DNA of 64,000 bases from Nitrosomonas supralitoralis (GTDB lineage: Bacteria; Pseudomonadota; Gammaproteobacteria; Burkholderiales; Nitrosomonadaceae), in the NCBI RefSeq assembly GCF_003011925.2, contig NZ_PXXU01000011.1:1-64000 (forward strand), in the 5' to 3' direction. Both the position numbers and the translations under genes were made by a program. Shown one piece after another: positions 1 to 10,187 of the stretch. The notes under the pieces were generated by a model. It made no database searches, was not told the origin of the DNA, and saw only the letters and a list, made by a program, of their open reading frames with translations. How positions within the stretch are numbered: the stretch's first letter is position 1; each line of letters starts with the position of its first letter.

Positions 1-1922
1 GTAACGGTTACTGTGCGTGCATTGGTGGAATCATCTTCCAGTACGTAGGTTTCAATGTCCGTCAATGTGGTGATGTTACCGTCACCGGAGATTGTGATTT
101 GCTCACCATTTACGCCGGTGCCTAGCGCGGTGATGGTTCCGGTAAAGTTCTGGTGTTGTGCTGCAGACATTGTCACATTGTTGGCTCCAACAACACCTGT
201 CGCATCAAAAATTAAATTTGTAAAATTGAGCACTGTTGCAAGTGCTATACTGGAGCCATCTTGCACACTTATAGTATTGATACCTGCGCCACCATTTAAT
301 ACAACCGCCGTCATTATTAAAGGTGTCCAAGTTGACGCTGTAGAAATTGACAATATGTCATTCGCCGCAGTGCCTGAGAATGCTGTAGCATTTGTCGCTA
401 AATAGAATATATTTGTAGACGGAGCAGGAGATCCTCCCCCGGAAGATGGTAGTAATAGATGTGCATCGGATTTTCCGTCACCATTCACATCACCCACCTT
501 TGAACCCGCTTTTGTGATGGCGTTGGTGAAAAGTGCTCCCGTTGTGCTTCTCACCGTACTTGCGACATTTCCTTTAGCAGCCCCTGATTCCATATCAGCT
601 TCGATGTTCTCAGAAACAATTTGTACTGCAGCAATATTCGCTAGTATTTTTAATTTATTCCCGCTATTTTGTGATGTATTAATAATGCTCAGATTTAAAT
701 TAGCGATACTTTGTGAAGCATCAGCTAATAAACCAGCCGATTTGAGTAAGACTGCCTCGTCAACACCTGATAACTGAGCAGCGCCCACAATGACTTTCAC
801 AATAATACTTTTGGAGGTTAGAGGAATTCTGTCCGTGCTGTTTCCAACCATTGCAGCCAAAGTATCATAAGCCCAATCAATTGCTGTAGTTTCATCAGGG
901 GCTATACCTGCGCCATGCAATAGGGCAGCGATTTGGCTGACCAATATCTGGATTTGAACTGAAGCGACATGGATCTTAAGTGCATTATTAATTTCAGTCG
1001 GATAAATATCCGTGCGAATTGCTTCTTTGATGGGATCAAAATGGAGTAAATCGATACTTGTATTTAAATCGAGTGATGCCAGTACCTTTATAACCGCACT
1101 TTGCACTGAAATAGCATTATCTTGCACAATCTTGTCAACTAACGTGGTTAGTGGCGTGATGACGGTTGCACCCGCCGGTGCAGTCATAATCCCCTCAAAA
1201 GGCATGCCTGTGGCAATATCAATTCCACCGGATGCGATCAGATCGCCAAATCCGATGATGCTGGGTAAGAAAAAGTTGCCAAATGCATCCGTGATGGAAC
1301 TTGCTTCTTCGGGATTAAGCAAATGATCGCCATTGAGATCTGCAAATACAAGCGCTTTTTTAACATAGCCATCAATGACTTTGCCCGCATTATTCGAGGC
1401 TAGCAATGTTTTGATTGCAGTAACCGTGCTGATGTCATTGGTAACTTTCTCAGTTACTTGCTGCAAAACAGATAGGCTAGTGGCTGATCCGCTTTGGTCA
1501 ATCGAATAAAAAGCGGCTACTTCGATTTTATGATTGAATTGCTGGGCAGTCGCACCCCAGTGAATGTTGGTAAAATCAATCGACGCAAGTGCTGTTGCCG
1601 CCCAGTACAGGACATCCCCTCGGCTTTCGCCTGCATCCAGCATTTTTACTATTTCTGAGGCGGCCCATGCCTTATCCTCTTTGCTGACCAGTAAACCAGC
1701 GGTATTGTTTACAAATTGATCGGCAAACTCGGTATTGGATAATGTGTCTGAATAGAGCGATTGTTTAAATACATCGGTCTGTGCAAGAAAACTGGCCAGC
1801 TCTTTTACCGAGCTGCCAGTATTGTCAAGAAACAAAACGAATTCGTTTAAATAGCGTGCACCTGGTGCTGCATTGAACATGGCAACTACTGTTTGTAGCA
1901 CTTCTAGTTGCTTGTCGCTCAT
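1..1922 (-). CDS. Large secreted/RTX-type protein with DUF4214-like N-terminus (3' end outside window)
   Basis: The frame stays open from an ATG at 1922 to the left edge of the window, about 640 codons without a stop. A good ribosome site (GAGGAAAACC) precedes the ATG. The first ~100 residues (…ARYLNEFVLFLDNTGSSV…) resemble the DUF4214/S-layer-type helical domain found at the ends of large type I-secreted proteins. Two Asp-rich calcium-loop motifs follow, DLNGDHLLNPEEA and VGDVNGDGKSDAH, of the EF-hand/dockerin kind. The later part (LNGGAGINTISV, ISGDGNITTLTD) looks like repetitive beta-rich adhesin sequence. No signal peptide is visible, which fits C-terminal type I secretion. It sits where recR commonly follows ybaB. 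Family and secretion route are inferred; the C-terminus is not seen. Confidence 0.8.
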   Translation of the reverse strand, partial: MSDKQLEVLQTVVAMFNAAPGARYLNEFVLFLDNTGSSVKELASFLAQTDVFKQSLYSDTLSNTEFADQFVNNTAGLLVSKEDKAWAASEIVKMLDAGESRGDVLYWAATALASIDFTNIHWGATAQQFNHKIEVAAFYSIDQSGSATSLSVLQQVTEKVTNDISTVTAIKTLLASNNAGKVIDGYVKKALVFADLNGDHLLNPEEASSITDAFGNFFLPSIIGFGDLIASGGIDIATGMPFEGIMTAPAGATVITPLTTLVDKIVQDNAISVQSAVIKVLASLDLNTSIDLLHFDPIKEAIRTDIYPTEINNALKIHVASVQIQILVSQIAALLHGAGIAPDETTAIDWAYDTLAAMVGNSTDRIPLTSKSIIVKVIVGAAQLSGVDEAVLLKSAGLLADASQSIANLNLSIINTSQNSGNKLKILANIAAVQIVSENIEADMESGAAKGNVASTVRSTTGALFTNAITKAGSKVGDVNGDGKSDAHLLLPSSGGGSPAPSTNIFYLATNATAFSGTAANDILSISTASTWTPLIMTAVVLNGGAGINTISVQDGSSIALATVLNFTNLIFDATGVVGANNVTMSAAQHQNFTGTITALGTGVNGEQITISGDGNITTLTDIETYVLEDDSTNARTVTV

Positions 1923-2058
1923 GGTTTTCCTCAAGTTTACACAGGCAGCGTTCGTGAGCTGCCTTAAAATAAACTGATTCTACTCAATCAGTTGGTGATT
2001 TAATTTCTCAAATAGAGTAAATTAATTGCCTTATTTCAATGTAAAATTAAGGGGCTAT

Positions 2059-2385
2059 TTAAAAAGGCAATTTAATCCCTGGTGGCAAACCTAATCCGCT
2101 ACTGAGTTCTGCCATTTTCTCCTGAGTTGTTGCTTCCACGCGCCGCACAGCATCATTAAAGGCTGCCGCTACGAGATCTTCGAGCATCTCTTTGTCGTCT
2201 CCGACAAGACTGTCATCGATATTGACTCTTTTGACATCATGACGACAAGTCATAATGACTTTAACCATTCCAGCACCCGATTGTCCCTCCACTTCAATGG
2301 TGGCGAGTTTTTCCTGCATTTTTTTCATGTTATCCTGCACCATTTGGGCTTGTTTCATCATATTGCCCAGATTACCTTTCATCAT
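2059..2385 (-). CDS. ybaB: YbaB/EbfC family nucleoid-associated DNA-binding protein
   Basis: A 108-residue protein of normal family length. It begins [14 protein letters not shown] and carries the conserved stretch [16 protein letters not shown], followed by the acidic helix [15 protein letters not shown]. These are the hallmarks of YbaB/EbfC, a small dimeric DNA-binding protein of the nucleoid. Its ATG overlaps the dnaX stop codon by four bases (ATGA), so translation is probably coupled. The dnaX-ybaB pair is conserved across Proteobacteria and usually continues into recR. Here the next gene is instead the large secreted-type protein, on the same strand after a gap of about 136 bases. Confidence 0.95.
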   Translation of the reverse strand: MMKGNLGNMMKQAQMVQDNMKKMQEKLATIEVEGQSGAGMVKVIMTCRHDVKRVNIDDSLVGDDKEMLEDLVAAAFNDAVRRVEATTQEKMAELSSGLGLPPGIKLPF

Positions 2386-3989
2386 TGCTTATCTCCTTTA
2401 TCTTGATTGGGTTTAATTGAAGAAACGATTAATTTAGCATCAAATTGTTCGATCAGTTCTTGCACAATTGGATCCTTTTCAATTGCCGCAATCGCTTGCG
2501 CCTGCTTTTCTTCTTCTGCAATTTGCTGAATTGCTGCCGGTGTTAGTCCCGTAATACTTCCAACGAAAAAATTAAGTACCACGGGTTTATTAAAAAAATT
2601 ATTCAAAGCAGATTGAATTTTATCCTGATATTTTTTCTCCAGCAGATGCTTATGGACTTCCGGAACACACAGTTCTATCTTGTCTGCTGAAAGACTCTTG
2701 GCTTCACTATGTTGTGCCAGCATTTTAGCCATTCCTGTCAGCTTTAATTGCTGAGTCAGTTGCGACCAAGTAAGGTCCGAACCGTCCGCTATTACTTGCT
2801 GAATGGTATCTCCAGAGACTGATTGCGGTTTTTGCTCTGCTTTTGCGGATTGTTGAGTGTCTCTGGATGGGATTTGTGGCGGCTGTTGATTGACGGCAAG
2901 ATCCTCCGGCATGAAGGTGAGCATGCGCAATAGTGTCATGGTAAAGCCGGCATATTCATCAGGTGCCAGACTTAGGTCGCCGCGTCCGTGAAGTACGATC
3001 TGATAAAACAGCTGAATATCTTCAGGCGCCAGTATTTTCGCTAGCGCAAATATGCGCGTATATTCAGGGGTATCCTCGCCGATCGCTCGGGGAACCGCTT
3101 GTGCCAGGGCAATACGATGAAGGATGACCGCAAGATCCTGCAATGCGGTATCGAATGAAAAACACTGCATCTCCATTTCATCAGCCAATGATAATAGTTT
3201 CAGGCCATTCTTTTGTACCAAAGCATCCAATAGATCATACAGATAACCTTGATCTATGATGCCCAACATGTCTCGCACGTTGGTTTCTTCAATTTTGCCT
3301 GCTCCAAAAGCAATGGCCTGATCCAGTAAACTCAATGCGTCGCGCATACTGCCTTGTGCTGCGCGGGCGATTAGTTGCAGCGATACTATGTCATATGGGA
3401 TTCTTTCTTGTGCCAGTATACTTCTTAGATGATCGGTAATTTGTGTTTGCGGAATTTGTTTCAAGTTAAATTGCAAACAACGCGATAAGACTGTAATAGG
3501 GATTTTCTGTTGATCAGTTGTTGCTAACACAAATTTGACATGTGTCGGCGGTTCTTCCAGTGTTTTTAACATGGCATTGAACGCTGACTTGGAGAGCATG
3601 TGAACTTCGTCTATGATATAAATCTTGTAACGACCGCTGGTAGGGGCATACAACGCATTTTCCAACAGTTCTCGCATGTTATCGACTTGGGTATTTGAAG
3701 CTGCATCCAACTCAATCAGGTCAATGAAGCTTCCGGAATCAATCTGCAGGCATGTCGGGCAAGTGCCGCACGGTGTTGCAGATACACCTGCTTCACAGTT
3801 AAGAGATTTGGCCAGGATACGGGCGATAGTTGTTTTGCCAACACCACGCGTTCCGGTCAGCAAATAGGCATGGTGCAGTCTGTTTTGTTCAAGCGCATTA
3901 GTCAGGGCTCTGACTACATGTTCCTGTCCAGTCAGTTCGGTGAAATTTCTTGGACGCCATTTGCGCGCAAGGACTTGTGTTTGAGACAC
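2382..3989 (-). CDS. dnaX: DNA polymerase III subunits gamma/tau
   Basis: The clamp-loader ATPase of the replisome, 535 residues. It begins with the canonical [20 protein letters not shown]. The Walker A motif GTRGVGKTT lies near residues 46-54, a zinc site is formed by C65, C74, C77 and C80, Walker B IIDEVHML is near 125-132, and the sensor region [10 protein letters not shown] follows. The C-terminal part after about 370 is low-complexity and then forms a tau-type domain. No classic E. coli-type A-AAA-AAG frameshift site was seen; a run of seven T near codon 468 is the only obvious slippery tract. It is followed by ybaB with an ATGA overlap, and the SRP RNA gene lies just upstream on the same strand. 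Confidence 0.97.
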   Translation of the reverse strand: MSQTQVLARKWRPRNFTELTGQEHVVRALTNALEQNRLHHAYLLTGTRGVGKTTIARILAKSLNCEAGVSATPCGTCPTCLQIDSGSFIDLIELDAASNTQVDNMRELLENALYAPTSGRYKIYIIDEVHMLSKSAFNAMLKTLEEPPTHVKFVLATTDQQKIPITVLSRCLQFNLKQIPQTQITDHLRSILAQERIPYDIVSLQLIARAAQGSMRDALSLLDQAIAFGAGKIEETNVRDMLGIIDQGYLYDLLDALVQKNGLKLLSLADEMEMQCFSFDTALQDLAVILHRIALAQAVPRAIGEDTPEYTRIFALAKILAPEDIQLFYQIVLHGRGDLSLAPDEYAGFTMTLLRMLTFMPEDLAVNQQPPQIPSRDTQQSAKAEQKPQSVSGDTIQQVIADGSDLTWSQLTQQLKLTGMAKMLAQHSEAKSLSADKIELCVPEVHKHLLEKKYQDKIQSALNNFFNKPVVLNFFVGSITGLTPAAIQQIAEEEKQAQAIAAIEKDPIVQELIEQFDAKLIVSSIKPNQDKGDKQ

Positions 3990-4065
3990 TTTTTAGATTT
4001 GGGAAGCGAATTGCATCCGATTAAACCAGCCAATAATGGGTAAAGACAGATCTCAGTTTGTATTA

Positions 4066-4164
4066 GGTGGCGAGCCAGACCCCCGGCACTCGCAATAAAT
4101 AGCTGTGGCTGCTTCCTTCCGGACCTGACCAGATTGACTACATTGCAATGCGGGGAGGCCCGCC
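4066..4164 (-). ncRNA. ffs: Signal recognition particle RNA, small bacterial type (4.5S RNA)
   Basis: Read on the minus strand, the segment contains the universal SRP domain IV loop sequence GGTCAGGTCCGGAAGGAAGC. The ends (GGCGGGCC at the 5' side, GGCTCGCC at the 3' side) pair to close one long hairpin of about 96-99 nt, the size of the proteobacterial 4.5S RNA. The RNA binds Ffh and targets nascent inner-membrane proteins to the translocon. Placement just upstream of dnaX on the same strand is common in beta- and gammaproteobacteria. The exact 5' and 3' ends are uncertain by a few bases. Confidence 0.95.
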
Positions 4165-4188
4165 ATAAAACTTATCAAAAGTGCCGGG

Positions 4189-4218
4189 ATTATACCAGCA
4201 GATGATAGTTTACTCCAA
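4189..4218 (-). promoter_or_regulatory. Sigma-70 promoter of the SRP RNA gene
   Basis: On the minus strand an exact TATAAT preceded by TG plus one base (extended -10) lies about 25 bases before the RNA 5' end. A weak -35 candidate, TTGGAG, is 18 bases further upstream. A start about 7 bases after the -10 would give a short 5' precursor needing processing. Confidence 0.65.
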
Positions 4219-4509
4219 TTTGATTGCGGAAGAATTCAACAGGCCTACGATAAACTCGAATACGATCTGGCCGTTATCAAATTTTGACTACTTAATCGAA
4301 TGCTATGGTTCATCATGGTGACCTGTTGCCTGATTTAAATAACCATTATCCATGAGGGATAGAATTGTCAGCATTCACCGCGCTAAATATATTCAGTTAG
4401 CAGCACCTGACCAGCAGGAAGGATGTGAAACATTGAAATTGCCATCGGTAGTATCTAGGTAATACTTGTCGGCTAAATCCGCTAAAATAGGTAGTTTGTT
4501 CTGGGGCTT
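4219..4509. other. Intergenic stretch with no clear gene; possible short coding relic
   Basis: No complete gene is visible between the SRP RNA promoter and the nuclease gene. One plus-strand frame at 4234-4287 reads IQQAYDKLEYDLAVIKF and a stop. This vaguely recalls the C-terminal end of polyprenyl-phosphate sugar transferases (…KLxYDLYYIK…). The match is very short and nothing upstream supports it, so it is noted only as a possible decayed fragment. Confidence 0.25.
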
Positions 4510-4521
4510 TTGAATAGAACC

Positions 4522-5955
4522 ATGACTACCAATAAATCTATCCAAACGCTAATCAAACCGAGCGATGCCAGCGCATGGATTGCATGCCACCGGCGCGCGT
4601 GGTTGGATAAACACCAGCCCGCTAGCTATGAGCCTGATGCATTTAATCAGCTGCTCAGTGATCTTGGATTGGAGCACGAAGCAGCCGTACTGGCCCAACT
4701 GGAAAATCAATATCCGGTCAGTCATGCAACCTCCTTTGAGCATACCCAAGCTTTGATTCAACAGGGTATTCCGATTATATATCAAGGACGACTTAGGGAT
4801 GAGTGTCAAGGATTGGTGGGTTATCCTGATTTTTTGATTCGGCATGAAAGTGGTCAATATCAACCTGCAGATGCAAAACTTTCACTCAGTGAAAACAAAA
4901 AATCAATTCAGATACAATTAGGCATTTATCGCCGATTGCTGAATAATGGATTGCCAGCAATGGTTTTTCTTGGCGATGGCCGGGTTGCACTGTTAGGTGA
5001 TGAAGTTGAATCGTTGGTCGACGAATTTATCACTGGCCTAAGAGCTTTGCTGGATCTGCAGCACCAGCCACCGGTGCGTTATAGTCACAGCAAATGCCGT
5101 ATTTGTCCTTATGAAGCCCATTGTCGTCCGGAATTTGAAGCACGAGAAGATATCTCGTTGCTATATGGAATTCATGGTAAAGCTGCCGACTATTTAACCG
5201 AAGCAGGTATTTCGACCATTTCACAGCTTGCCACAAGTACAATCGAAGCGGTGCCCGATGTGCCTTATCTCAAGGGCAATAAAAGAAAGCACCGTGCTAT
5301 TTTGCAAGCCAAATCCTTTCTGAGCGGTAAAATATATCCACTGAACAAAGCTATATTACCGGAGGGAACCTGGATTCATTTTGATATCGAAGACAACCCG
5401 CTAACTCCAACTCGTGAACGTCATGTGTATTTATGGGGATTTTTGTTGCCGGCATATGCCCGGGATGATTTTGATTATGTCTGGACTGATGATGAAACAA
5501 GGGACTATGAAGGCTGGTTAGGTTTCCTGCAGAAAATTGAAGTATATCGTGCTTTGTATCCTTCGTTAGTGCTTGCACATTATTCGAATCACGAGAAAGC
5601 TACTATCCGAAAATATGCCGAACGCTACGCTATGGAAAATCACGCCACAGTGGCGTGGTTGCTCGGTCAAGACAGTCCTCTGTTTGATATACAAAATCCG
5701 ATTCTGGATTGTCTGGTTTTGCCGCTGCAAGGTTATGGTTTAAAGGATATTTGTAAGCATCCGGGCTTGGTTAACTTTCAATGGGAAAATCAAGGATCAG
5801 GGTCGCAGTGGTCGGTAGTGCAATTCAATCATTTTCGCTCAGAAACCAATCTGCTTGAAAAGCAAAAATTGAAAACTGAAATTCTCGGCTATAACCGTGA
5901 TGACGTAATTGCTACGAGAAATCTGGAATTATGGTTAAGAAGGTTATTCTGTTGA
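4522..5955 (+). CDS. TM0106 family RecB-like putative nuclease
   Basis: About 477 residues from the ATG at 4522; an in-frame TTG at 4510 is the alternative start, and neither has a strong ribosome site. The N-terminal half is Cas4/RecB-like: ACHRRAWLD near residue 25, GYPDFLIR and then ADAKLS as the probable metal-binding Asp and Asp-x-Lys of the nuclease core, and a cysteine cluster CRICPYEAHC suggesting an Fe-S site together with the early Cys. The C-terminal half starts WIHFDIEDNP and ends with YNRDDVIATRNL, an RNase H/DEDD-type exonuclease domain as in YprB. The architecture matches TM0106-family nucleases, whose biological role is not established. It stands alone, with no CRISPR array or cas gene nearby. 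Confidence 0.8.
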   Translation: MTTNKSIQTLIKPSDASAWIACHRRAWLDKHQPASYEPDAFNQLLSDLGLEHEAAVLAQLENQYPVSHATSFEHTQALIQQGIPIIYQGRLRDECQGLVGYPDFLIRHESGQYQPADAKLSLSENKKSIQIQLGIYRRLLNNGLPAMVFLGDGRVALLGDEVESLVDEFITGLRALLDLQHQPPVRYSHSKCRICPYEAHCRPEFEAREDISLLYGIHGKAADYLTEAGISTISQLATSTIEAVPDVPYLKGNKRKHRAILQAKSFLSGKIYPLNKAILPEGTWIHFDIEDNPLTPTRERHVYLWGFLLPAYARDDFDYVWTDDETRDYEGWLGFLQKIEVYRALYPSLVLAHYSNHEKATIRKYAERYAMENHATVAWLLGQDSPLFDIQNPILDCLVLPLQGYGLKDICKHPGLVNFQWENQGSGSQWSVVQFNHFRSETNLLEKQKLKTEILGYNRDDVIATRNLELWLRRLFC

Positions 5956-6083
5956 TGAAAGCTAAACATATTAACGATTACTGAATCCTGCTCTTGTTCT
6001 TGTGAACTGATTCGACCGTAAGAATCTTCAAATCTTAAGATGTCGTCTTCTCCAAGGTAGGTGCCTGATGGTATTTCAGTTAA

Positions 6084-6260
6084 ATGCAGTGTTTTCCTTG
6101 GGATTTTCTAAGCGATGGAGTTGCTTTGGAGCTAGCAGAAGCGTACTTACAAATATAATCTTGGGCTGAATTGGGAAACTTGTCGTCTGATGGATTTGCT
6201 GCTGAACTACAACAGCATATCAAATATGATTATTTCTTGTTTAGTTCTCTGAAATATTAG
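6084..6260 (+). pseudogene. Possible decayed small gene interrupted by a stop codon
   Basis: The 430-base stretch between the nuclease gene and aroG has no intact gene. One frame has protein-like composition. It starts at an ATG (MQCFPWDFLSDGVALELAEA…), meets a TAA at 6156-6158, and continues in the same frame with SWAELGNLSSDGFAAELQQH to a TAG at 6258-6260. The family is not recognised. It could be a degraded gene or chance. Confidence 0.25.
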
Positions 6261-6385
6261 TGCATGTTCGGAAGAAATTCCATGCTTGGGTTAGAATACG
6301 CTCTATTTTCTTGATCTGCATTGTTTGTTACCAAATGAATCTTTGTTCCTCATCACTCATAAGCCTCTAAAGAAAGGATCTTTCT

Positions 6386-7444
6386 ATGAAATACCAGACC
6401 GATGATTTGCGCATTATCGGCGTTCACGAGCTTACTCCGCCCGTAGAGCTTCATCGCGAATATCCCATGACGGAAATTGCAACCGAAACTGTTTACGCAG
6501 CGCGGCAGGCGACTCATCAGATTTTGCATGGTGAGGATGATCGCCTGCTGGTCGTAGTCGGTCCCTGTTCTATTCACGATGTCGATGCAGCGTTGGAATA
6601 TGCAGCTCGTTTGAAACATTTGCGCGAAGTGCTGAAGCAGCAACTGCATATTGTAATGCGAGTGTATTTCGAGAAACCACGCACAACCATCGGTTGGAAA
6701 GGGTTAATCAATGATCCAGATTTGGATAACAGCTTTCATATCAATAAAGGACTAAGAATGGCGCGCCGATTGTTGTTGGATTTAAATACAATTGGCATGC
6801 CCTCAGCGACCGAATATCTTGATCTGATAAGCCCGCAATACTTATCAGATTTGATCAGCTGGGGAGCCGTTGGTGCACGCACCACCGAAAGTCAGGGTCA
6901 TCGTGAATTGGCTTCCGGTGTATCTTGTCCTATAGGTTTTAAAAATGGCACTTATGGCAATTTAAATATTGCGATTGATGCGATCAGAGCAGCTTCTCGC
7001 CCACATCATTTTCTTTCGGTTACCAAAGAAGGGCACACAGCTATTTTTGCTACCAAGGGAAATGAAGATTGTCACATTATTTTGCGCGGCGGACGTAAAC
7101 CGAACTATGATGCCGAAAGCCTTGCTTCTGCAGTTGAAGAATTAGAAAAAGCCAAACTACCGCCGCAATTAATGATTGATTTTAGTCACGCCAACAGTCA
7201 CAAAGACTTCCGTCGCCAGACAGAAGTGGCTTCTAATGTGGCTGGGCAGATTGCAGCCGGGACCCGCGCCATCTGCGGTGTGATGATCGAAAGTCACTTG
7301 GTTGAAGGCTACCAAAAAGCTGATGGCAAGAAACGCGAAGAATTAGTTTATGGGCAAAGTATTACGGATGGCTGCATTGGTTTTGATACTACCGAGCAAG
7401 TGTTGCATCAGCTTGCTGCAGCCATTGAAAAGCGAAGAAAATAA
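6386..7444 (+). CDS. aroG: 3-deoxy-7-phosphoheptulonate synthase (DAHP synthase, class I)
   Basis: Catalyses the first step of the shikimate pathway, condensing phosphoenolpyruvate with erythrose 4-phosphate in the cytoplasm. At 352 residues it is the size of the E. coli AroG/F/H isoenzymes. Clear motifs are VVGPCSIHDVDAALEYA, YFEKPRTTIGWKGLINDP, GARTTESQGHRELASG, IILRGGRKPNYD and MIDFSHANSHKD, which hold substrate- and metal-binding residues. An AAAGGA ribosome site precedes the ATG. The family has Phe-, Tyr- and Trp-inhibited types; the sequence alone does not let me decide safely, so the symbol follows general similarity. It appears monocistronic. Confidence 0.93.
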   Translation: MKYQTDDLRIIGVHELTPPVELHREYPMTEIATETVYAARQATHQILHGEDDRLLVVVGPCSIHDVDAALEYAARLKHLREVLKQQLHIVMRVYFEKPRTTIGWKGLINDPDLDNSFHINKGLRMARRLLLDLNTIGMPSATEYLDLISPQYLSDLISWGAVGARTTESQGHRELASGVSCPIGFKNGTYGNLNIAIDAIRAASRPHHFLSVTKEGHTAIFATKGNEDCHIILRGGRKPNYDAESLASAVEELEKAKLPPQLMIDFSHANSHKDFRRQTEVASNVAGQIAAGTRAICGVMIESHLVEGYQKADGKKREELVYGQSITDGCIGFDTTEQVLHQLAAAIEKRRK

Positions 7445-7524
7445 TTACTTTATAGCGCACAGATACCAGTGACGGGTTATTTATTTTTTAAATGCAATTA
7501 ATTAACTCGTTGTGTTATTGATTT

Positions 7525-7734
7525 TCAATTTATCACTTCAAAGCCTGCATCCACTATAGCTTCTTTAATTTGATCAATTTTGATATTGTTCGAATCATAC
7601 TGGATGATCGCTTGGGCAGGTTCGAGTGTTACATCTGCTTGAATTACTCCCGGAACATTCTTGAGAACTGTTTTGATGCTGTTAACACAACCCATACAGG
7701 TCATGCCTTTTATTATGATGGTGGCGGTTTGCAT
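7525..7734 (-). CDS. copZ: Heavy-metal-associated domain protein, CopZ-like copper chaperone
   Basis: A 69-residue single-domain protein with the metal-binding motif GMTCMGC (Cys13 and Cys16) and the ferredoxin-like HMA pattern VNSIKTVLKNVPGV…VDAGFEVIN. Such chaperones bind Cu(I) and hand it to CopA-type ATPases. The gene lies 21 bases downstream of copA on the same strand, so the two are almost certainly co-transcribed. The metal could in principle be another soft cation, but the ATPase next door has copper-type motifs. Confidence 0.9.
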   Translation of the reverse strand: MQTATIIIKGMTCMGCVNSIKTVLKNVPGVIQADVTLEPAQAIIQYDSNNIKIDQIKEAIVDAGFEVIN

Positions 7735-7755
7735 GGTACTTTTTCCTAATGAAAA

Positions 7756-10152
7756 TTATTCGTGATTGGTCTGCCATCGCTTCAATAGCAGAGAATTGCT
7801 GATAACCGAAACAGAGCTCATTGCCATGGCGGCACCGGCAATGACCGGGTTGAGCATACCAATGGCTGCCAATGGAATTCCCAATATATTGTAGATAAAG
7901 GAAAAAAACAAGTTCTGGCGAATTTTTCTGAGTGTGGCGCGCGACAGAGAAATAGCATCAACGACACTCATCAGATCATTGCGAATCAATGTGATATCGG
8001 CAGCTTCAATAGCTACATCCGAACCGGCACCGATGGCAAAGCTTACATCCGCAGCAGCCAGGGCGGGCGCATCATTAATACCATCGCCGACCATGGCAGT
8101 GAATCTTCCACTGGCTTTTATCTTTGTAACTTCTGCGGCTTTATCCTGTGGCAATACTTCAGCGCGATACTGCGTAATACCGGTACGCTTGGCAATTGTT
8201 TCTACGGTTACAGTATTGTCACCGGTCAACATGATCACCTCGATACCCAAAGATTGTAACGCTTTAATTGCGCCAAAAGAAGTGTCACGAAGCTGATCTG
8301 CGATTGCTAAATAGCCAAGTACTTTGCCAGCGTTCTTGGTAATCAAGGCAACAACAATTACGGTTTTTCCTTCTGCCTGCAAGCTGCTGATTTTCTGCTC
8401 ATCAATGGCAATATTATGTTGTTTCAGGAATTTTGGAGAGCCGAGCAGGTACTTTATACCATGTAAGCGAGCCGTAATGCCACTGCCAGTAATCGCGACA
8501 AAATCATCAATAGGCTGAAGCTGTAATTGTAATTTCTTCGCGCTTTCTAACACGGCTCGTGCCAGCGGGTGCTCGGAACCTTGCTCCAGGGAAGCTGCAA
8601 TTTGCAATAAACCCTGCTCGTTTAGGGATTCCATCGGTACTATATCGGTAACCTCCGGTTTGCCCTCGGTAAGTGTGCCGGTTTTGTCAATTATGACCGT
8701 TTGAATTTTTTCAGCATGTTCTAATGCTGCTGCGTTCTTCACTAGGACTCCAATTTGCGCACCGCGCCCTGTGCCGACCATAATGGCGGTTGGTGTCGCT
8801 AACCCCAGTGCGCATGGACAAGCGATGACCAGAACGGCAACCGCATTGATTAGAGCAGTAACAAAGCCACCAGTAAGCCACCAAGTAATACATAAAGTCA
8901 GGATGCTAATCCCCACGACAATAGGTACAAAAATTCCTGAGATAGTATCTGCCATGCGTTGAATTGGTGCCTTAGATCCCTGTGCTTCTTCAACCAGATG
9001 GATGATCGCGGCTAGTTGGGTCTGTGCGCCGACACTGGTTGCGCGACATTTAAGCAGACCCTGCTGATTCACCGTGGCGGCAAAAACCTTTGCGCCTGGC
9101 TGTTTGCCAATAGGTAAGCTTTCACCGGTTAGCATGGATTCGTTAACACTGGAAGATCCTTCCATAACCACGCCATCGACCGGCAAGTTCTCACCGGGAC
9201 GCACAATAAATACATCATTGACTTGCAGTGTGCTTGCGGGTACTTCGGAAATTTTCCCATTGCGCTCAATGCGCGCTGTTTTGGGTTGCAACTTGATTAG
9301 TGCTTCAATGGCTTCGGAGGTTTTTCCTTTGGCGCGCGCTTCCATTAATTTGCCCAGCAAAACAAGAGTGATTATGGCTGCGCTGGCTTCAAAATAAACA
9401 TGTTGATCCAATCCAAAGAGAGTGACCGCGGCACTAAAAAAATAAGCCATGCTTGTACCTAACGCCACCAATACATCCATATTGGCGCCACCACCTCGCA
9501 GGGAATGCCAAGCACCCATATAAAAACGGCGCCCTATCCAGAACTGTACTGGAGTGGCCAAGAGCCATTGCAACCAATGTGGAAGCATGTTCATCTCATT
9601 GCCGCTAAACATAGCGCCCATTTGAAGTACTAATGGCATTGTGAGGATAGCTGAAATCCAGAATAAGCGTAATTCTGCTTGATAGGCAGCCTGACGTCGT
9701 GCCTTTTCTTCGGCATGGCCGGATTCACTGATTTCATTGGCCTCATAACCTGCCTTGACGACTGCATCAATTAAGTTTCCGACAGTTACCAAACCAGGGA
9801 TGAAATTAACTATAGCGGTTTCGGTTGTGACATTGACAGTGACTGTGACTGCCGGTAATTTTGTTAATGCTTTCTCAATATGTCTGGCACAAGCTGCACA
9901 AGTCATTTTGTGTAGTTGTAGTCGTACCGTCCGTGGCGCAATATGAAAACCGGCATGCTCGATGACATTAACAAGCGTGTCTGTGCCTACTTGGTTTTCA
10001 TCAAAATTTACATGAGCTTTTTCATTAGCAAAATTGACTGAAGCTTGTACACCCGAGAGTTTGTTTAAAGTCTTTTCAATACGTGCGGCGCAAGCAGCGC
10101 ATGTCATACCTTCGATGGGTAGTTCAATCTGTTTGAAGAGCGATGAATTCAA
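7756..10152 (-). CDS. copA: Copper-translocating P1B-type ATPase
   Basis: An inner-membrane pump exporting Cu(I) from the cytoplasm, 798 residues. Two N-terminal HMA domains carry the motifs GMTCAAC (C18, C21) and KMTCAAC (C85, C88). The membrane metal site CPC lies at 445-447 within [17 protein letters not shown]. The phosphorylation site is [11 protein letters not shown] (D489), the nucleotide-binding His-Pro is SEHPLARAV near 528, and the hinge [15 protein letters not shown] follows. The CPC motif and the eight-helix layout are typical of copper ATPases. copZ follows directly. No CueR-type regulator is adjacent. The next gene upstream, 35 bases away, encodes a glycine-zipper protein on the same strand. 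Confidence 0.96.
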   Translation of the reverse strand: MNSSLFKQIELPIEGMTCAACAARIEKTLNKLSGVQASVNFANEKAHVNFDENQVGTDTLVNVIEHAGFHIAPRTVRLQLHKMTCAACARHIEKALTKLPAVTVTVNVTTETAIVNFIPGLVTVGNLIDAVVKAGYEANEISESGHAEEKARRQAAYQAELRLFWISAILTMPLVLQMGAMFSGNEMNMLPHWLQWLLATPVQFWIGRRFYMGAWHSLRGGGANMDVLVALGTSMAYFFSAAVTLFGLDQHVYFEASAAIITLVLLGKLMEARAKGKTSEAIEALIKLQPKTARIERNGKISEVPASTLQVNDVFIVRPGENLPVDGVVMEGSSSVNESMLTGESLPIGKQPGAKVFAATVNQQGLLKCRATSVGAQTQLAAIIHLVEEAQGSKAPIQRMADTISGIFVPIVVGISILTLCITWWLTGGFVTALINAVAVLVIACPCALGLATPTAIMVGTGRGAQIGVLVKNAAALEHAEKIQTVIIDKTGTLTEGKPEVTDIVPMESLNEQGLLQIAASLEQGSEHPLARAVLESAKKLQLQLQPIDDFVAITGSGITARLHGIKYLLGSPKFLKQHNIAIDEQKISSLQAEGKTVIVVALITKNAGKVLGYLAIADQLRDTSFGAIKALQSLGIEVIMLTGDNTVTVETIAKRTGITQYRAEVLPQDKAAEVTKIKASGRFTAMVGDGINDAPALAAADVSFAIGAGSDVAIEAADITLIRNDLMSVVDAISLSRATLRKIRQNLFFSFIYNILGIPLAAIGMLNPVIAGAAMAMSSVSVISNSLLLKRWQTNHE

Positions 10153-10187
10153 TGGTGTTTTCCGAACAGTAATCTAAGTAACTAAAG

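Noticed and set aside
55-1326. Plus-strand frames of 87-116 codons at the left end
   Set aside because: They are shadows of the minus-strand secreted-type protein, whose frame is continuous, has domain-like sequence and a proper ribosome site.
2382-3989. Programmed frameshift producing a gamma form of DnaX
   Set aside because: No canonical slippery heptamer with downstream hairpin was seen; a T7 tract near the C-terminus alone is too weak a basis.
4522-5955. Possible CRISPR-linked Cas4
   Set aside because: The N-terminal half is Cas4-like, but the RNase H-type C-terminal half fits the TM0106 family, and no repeats or other cas genes are nearby.
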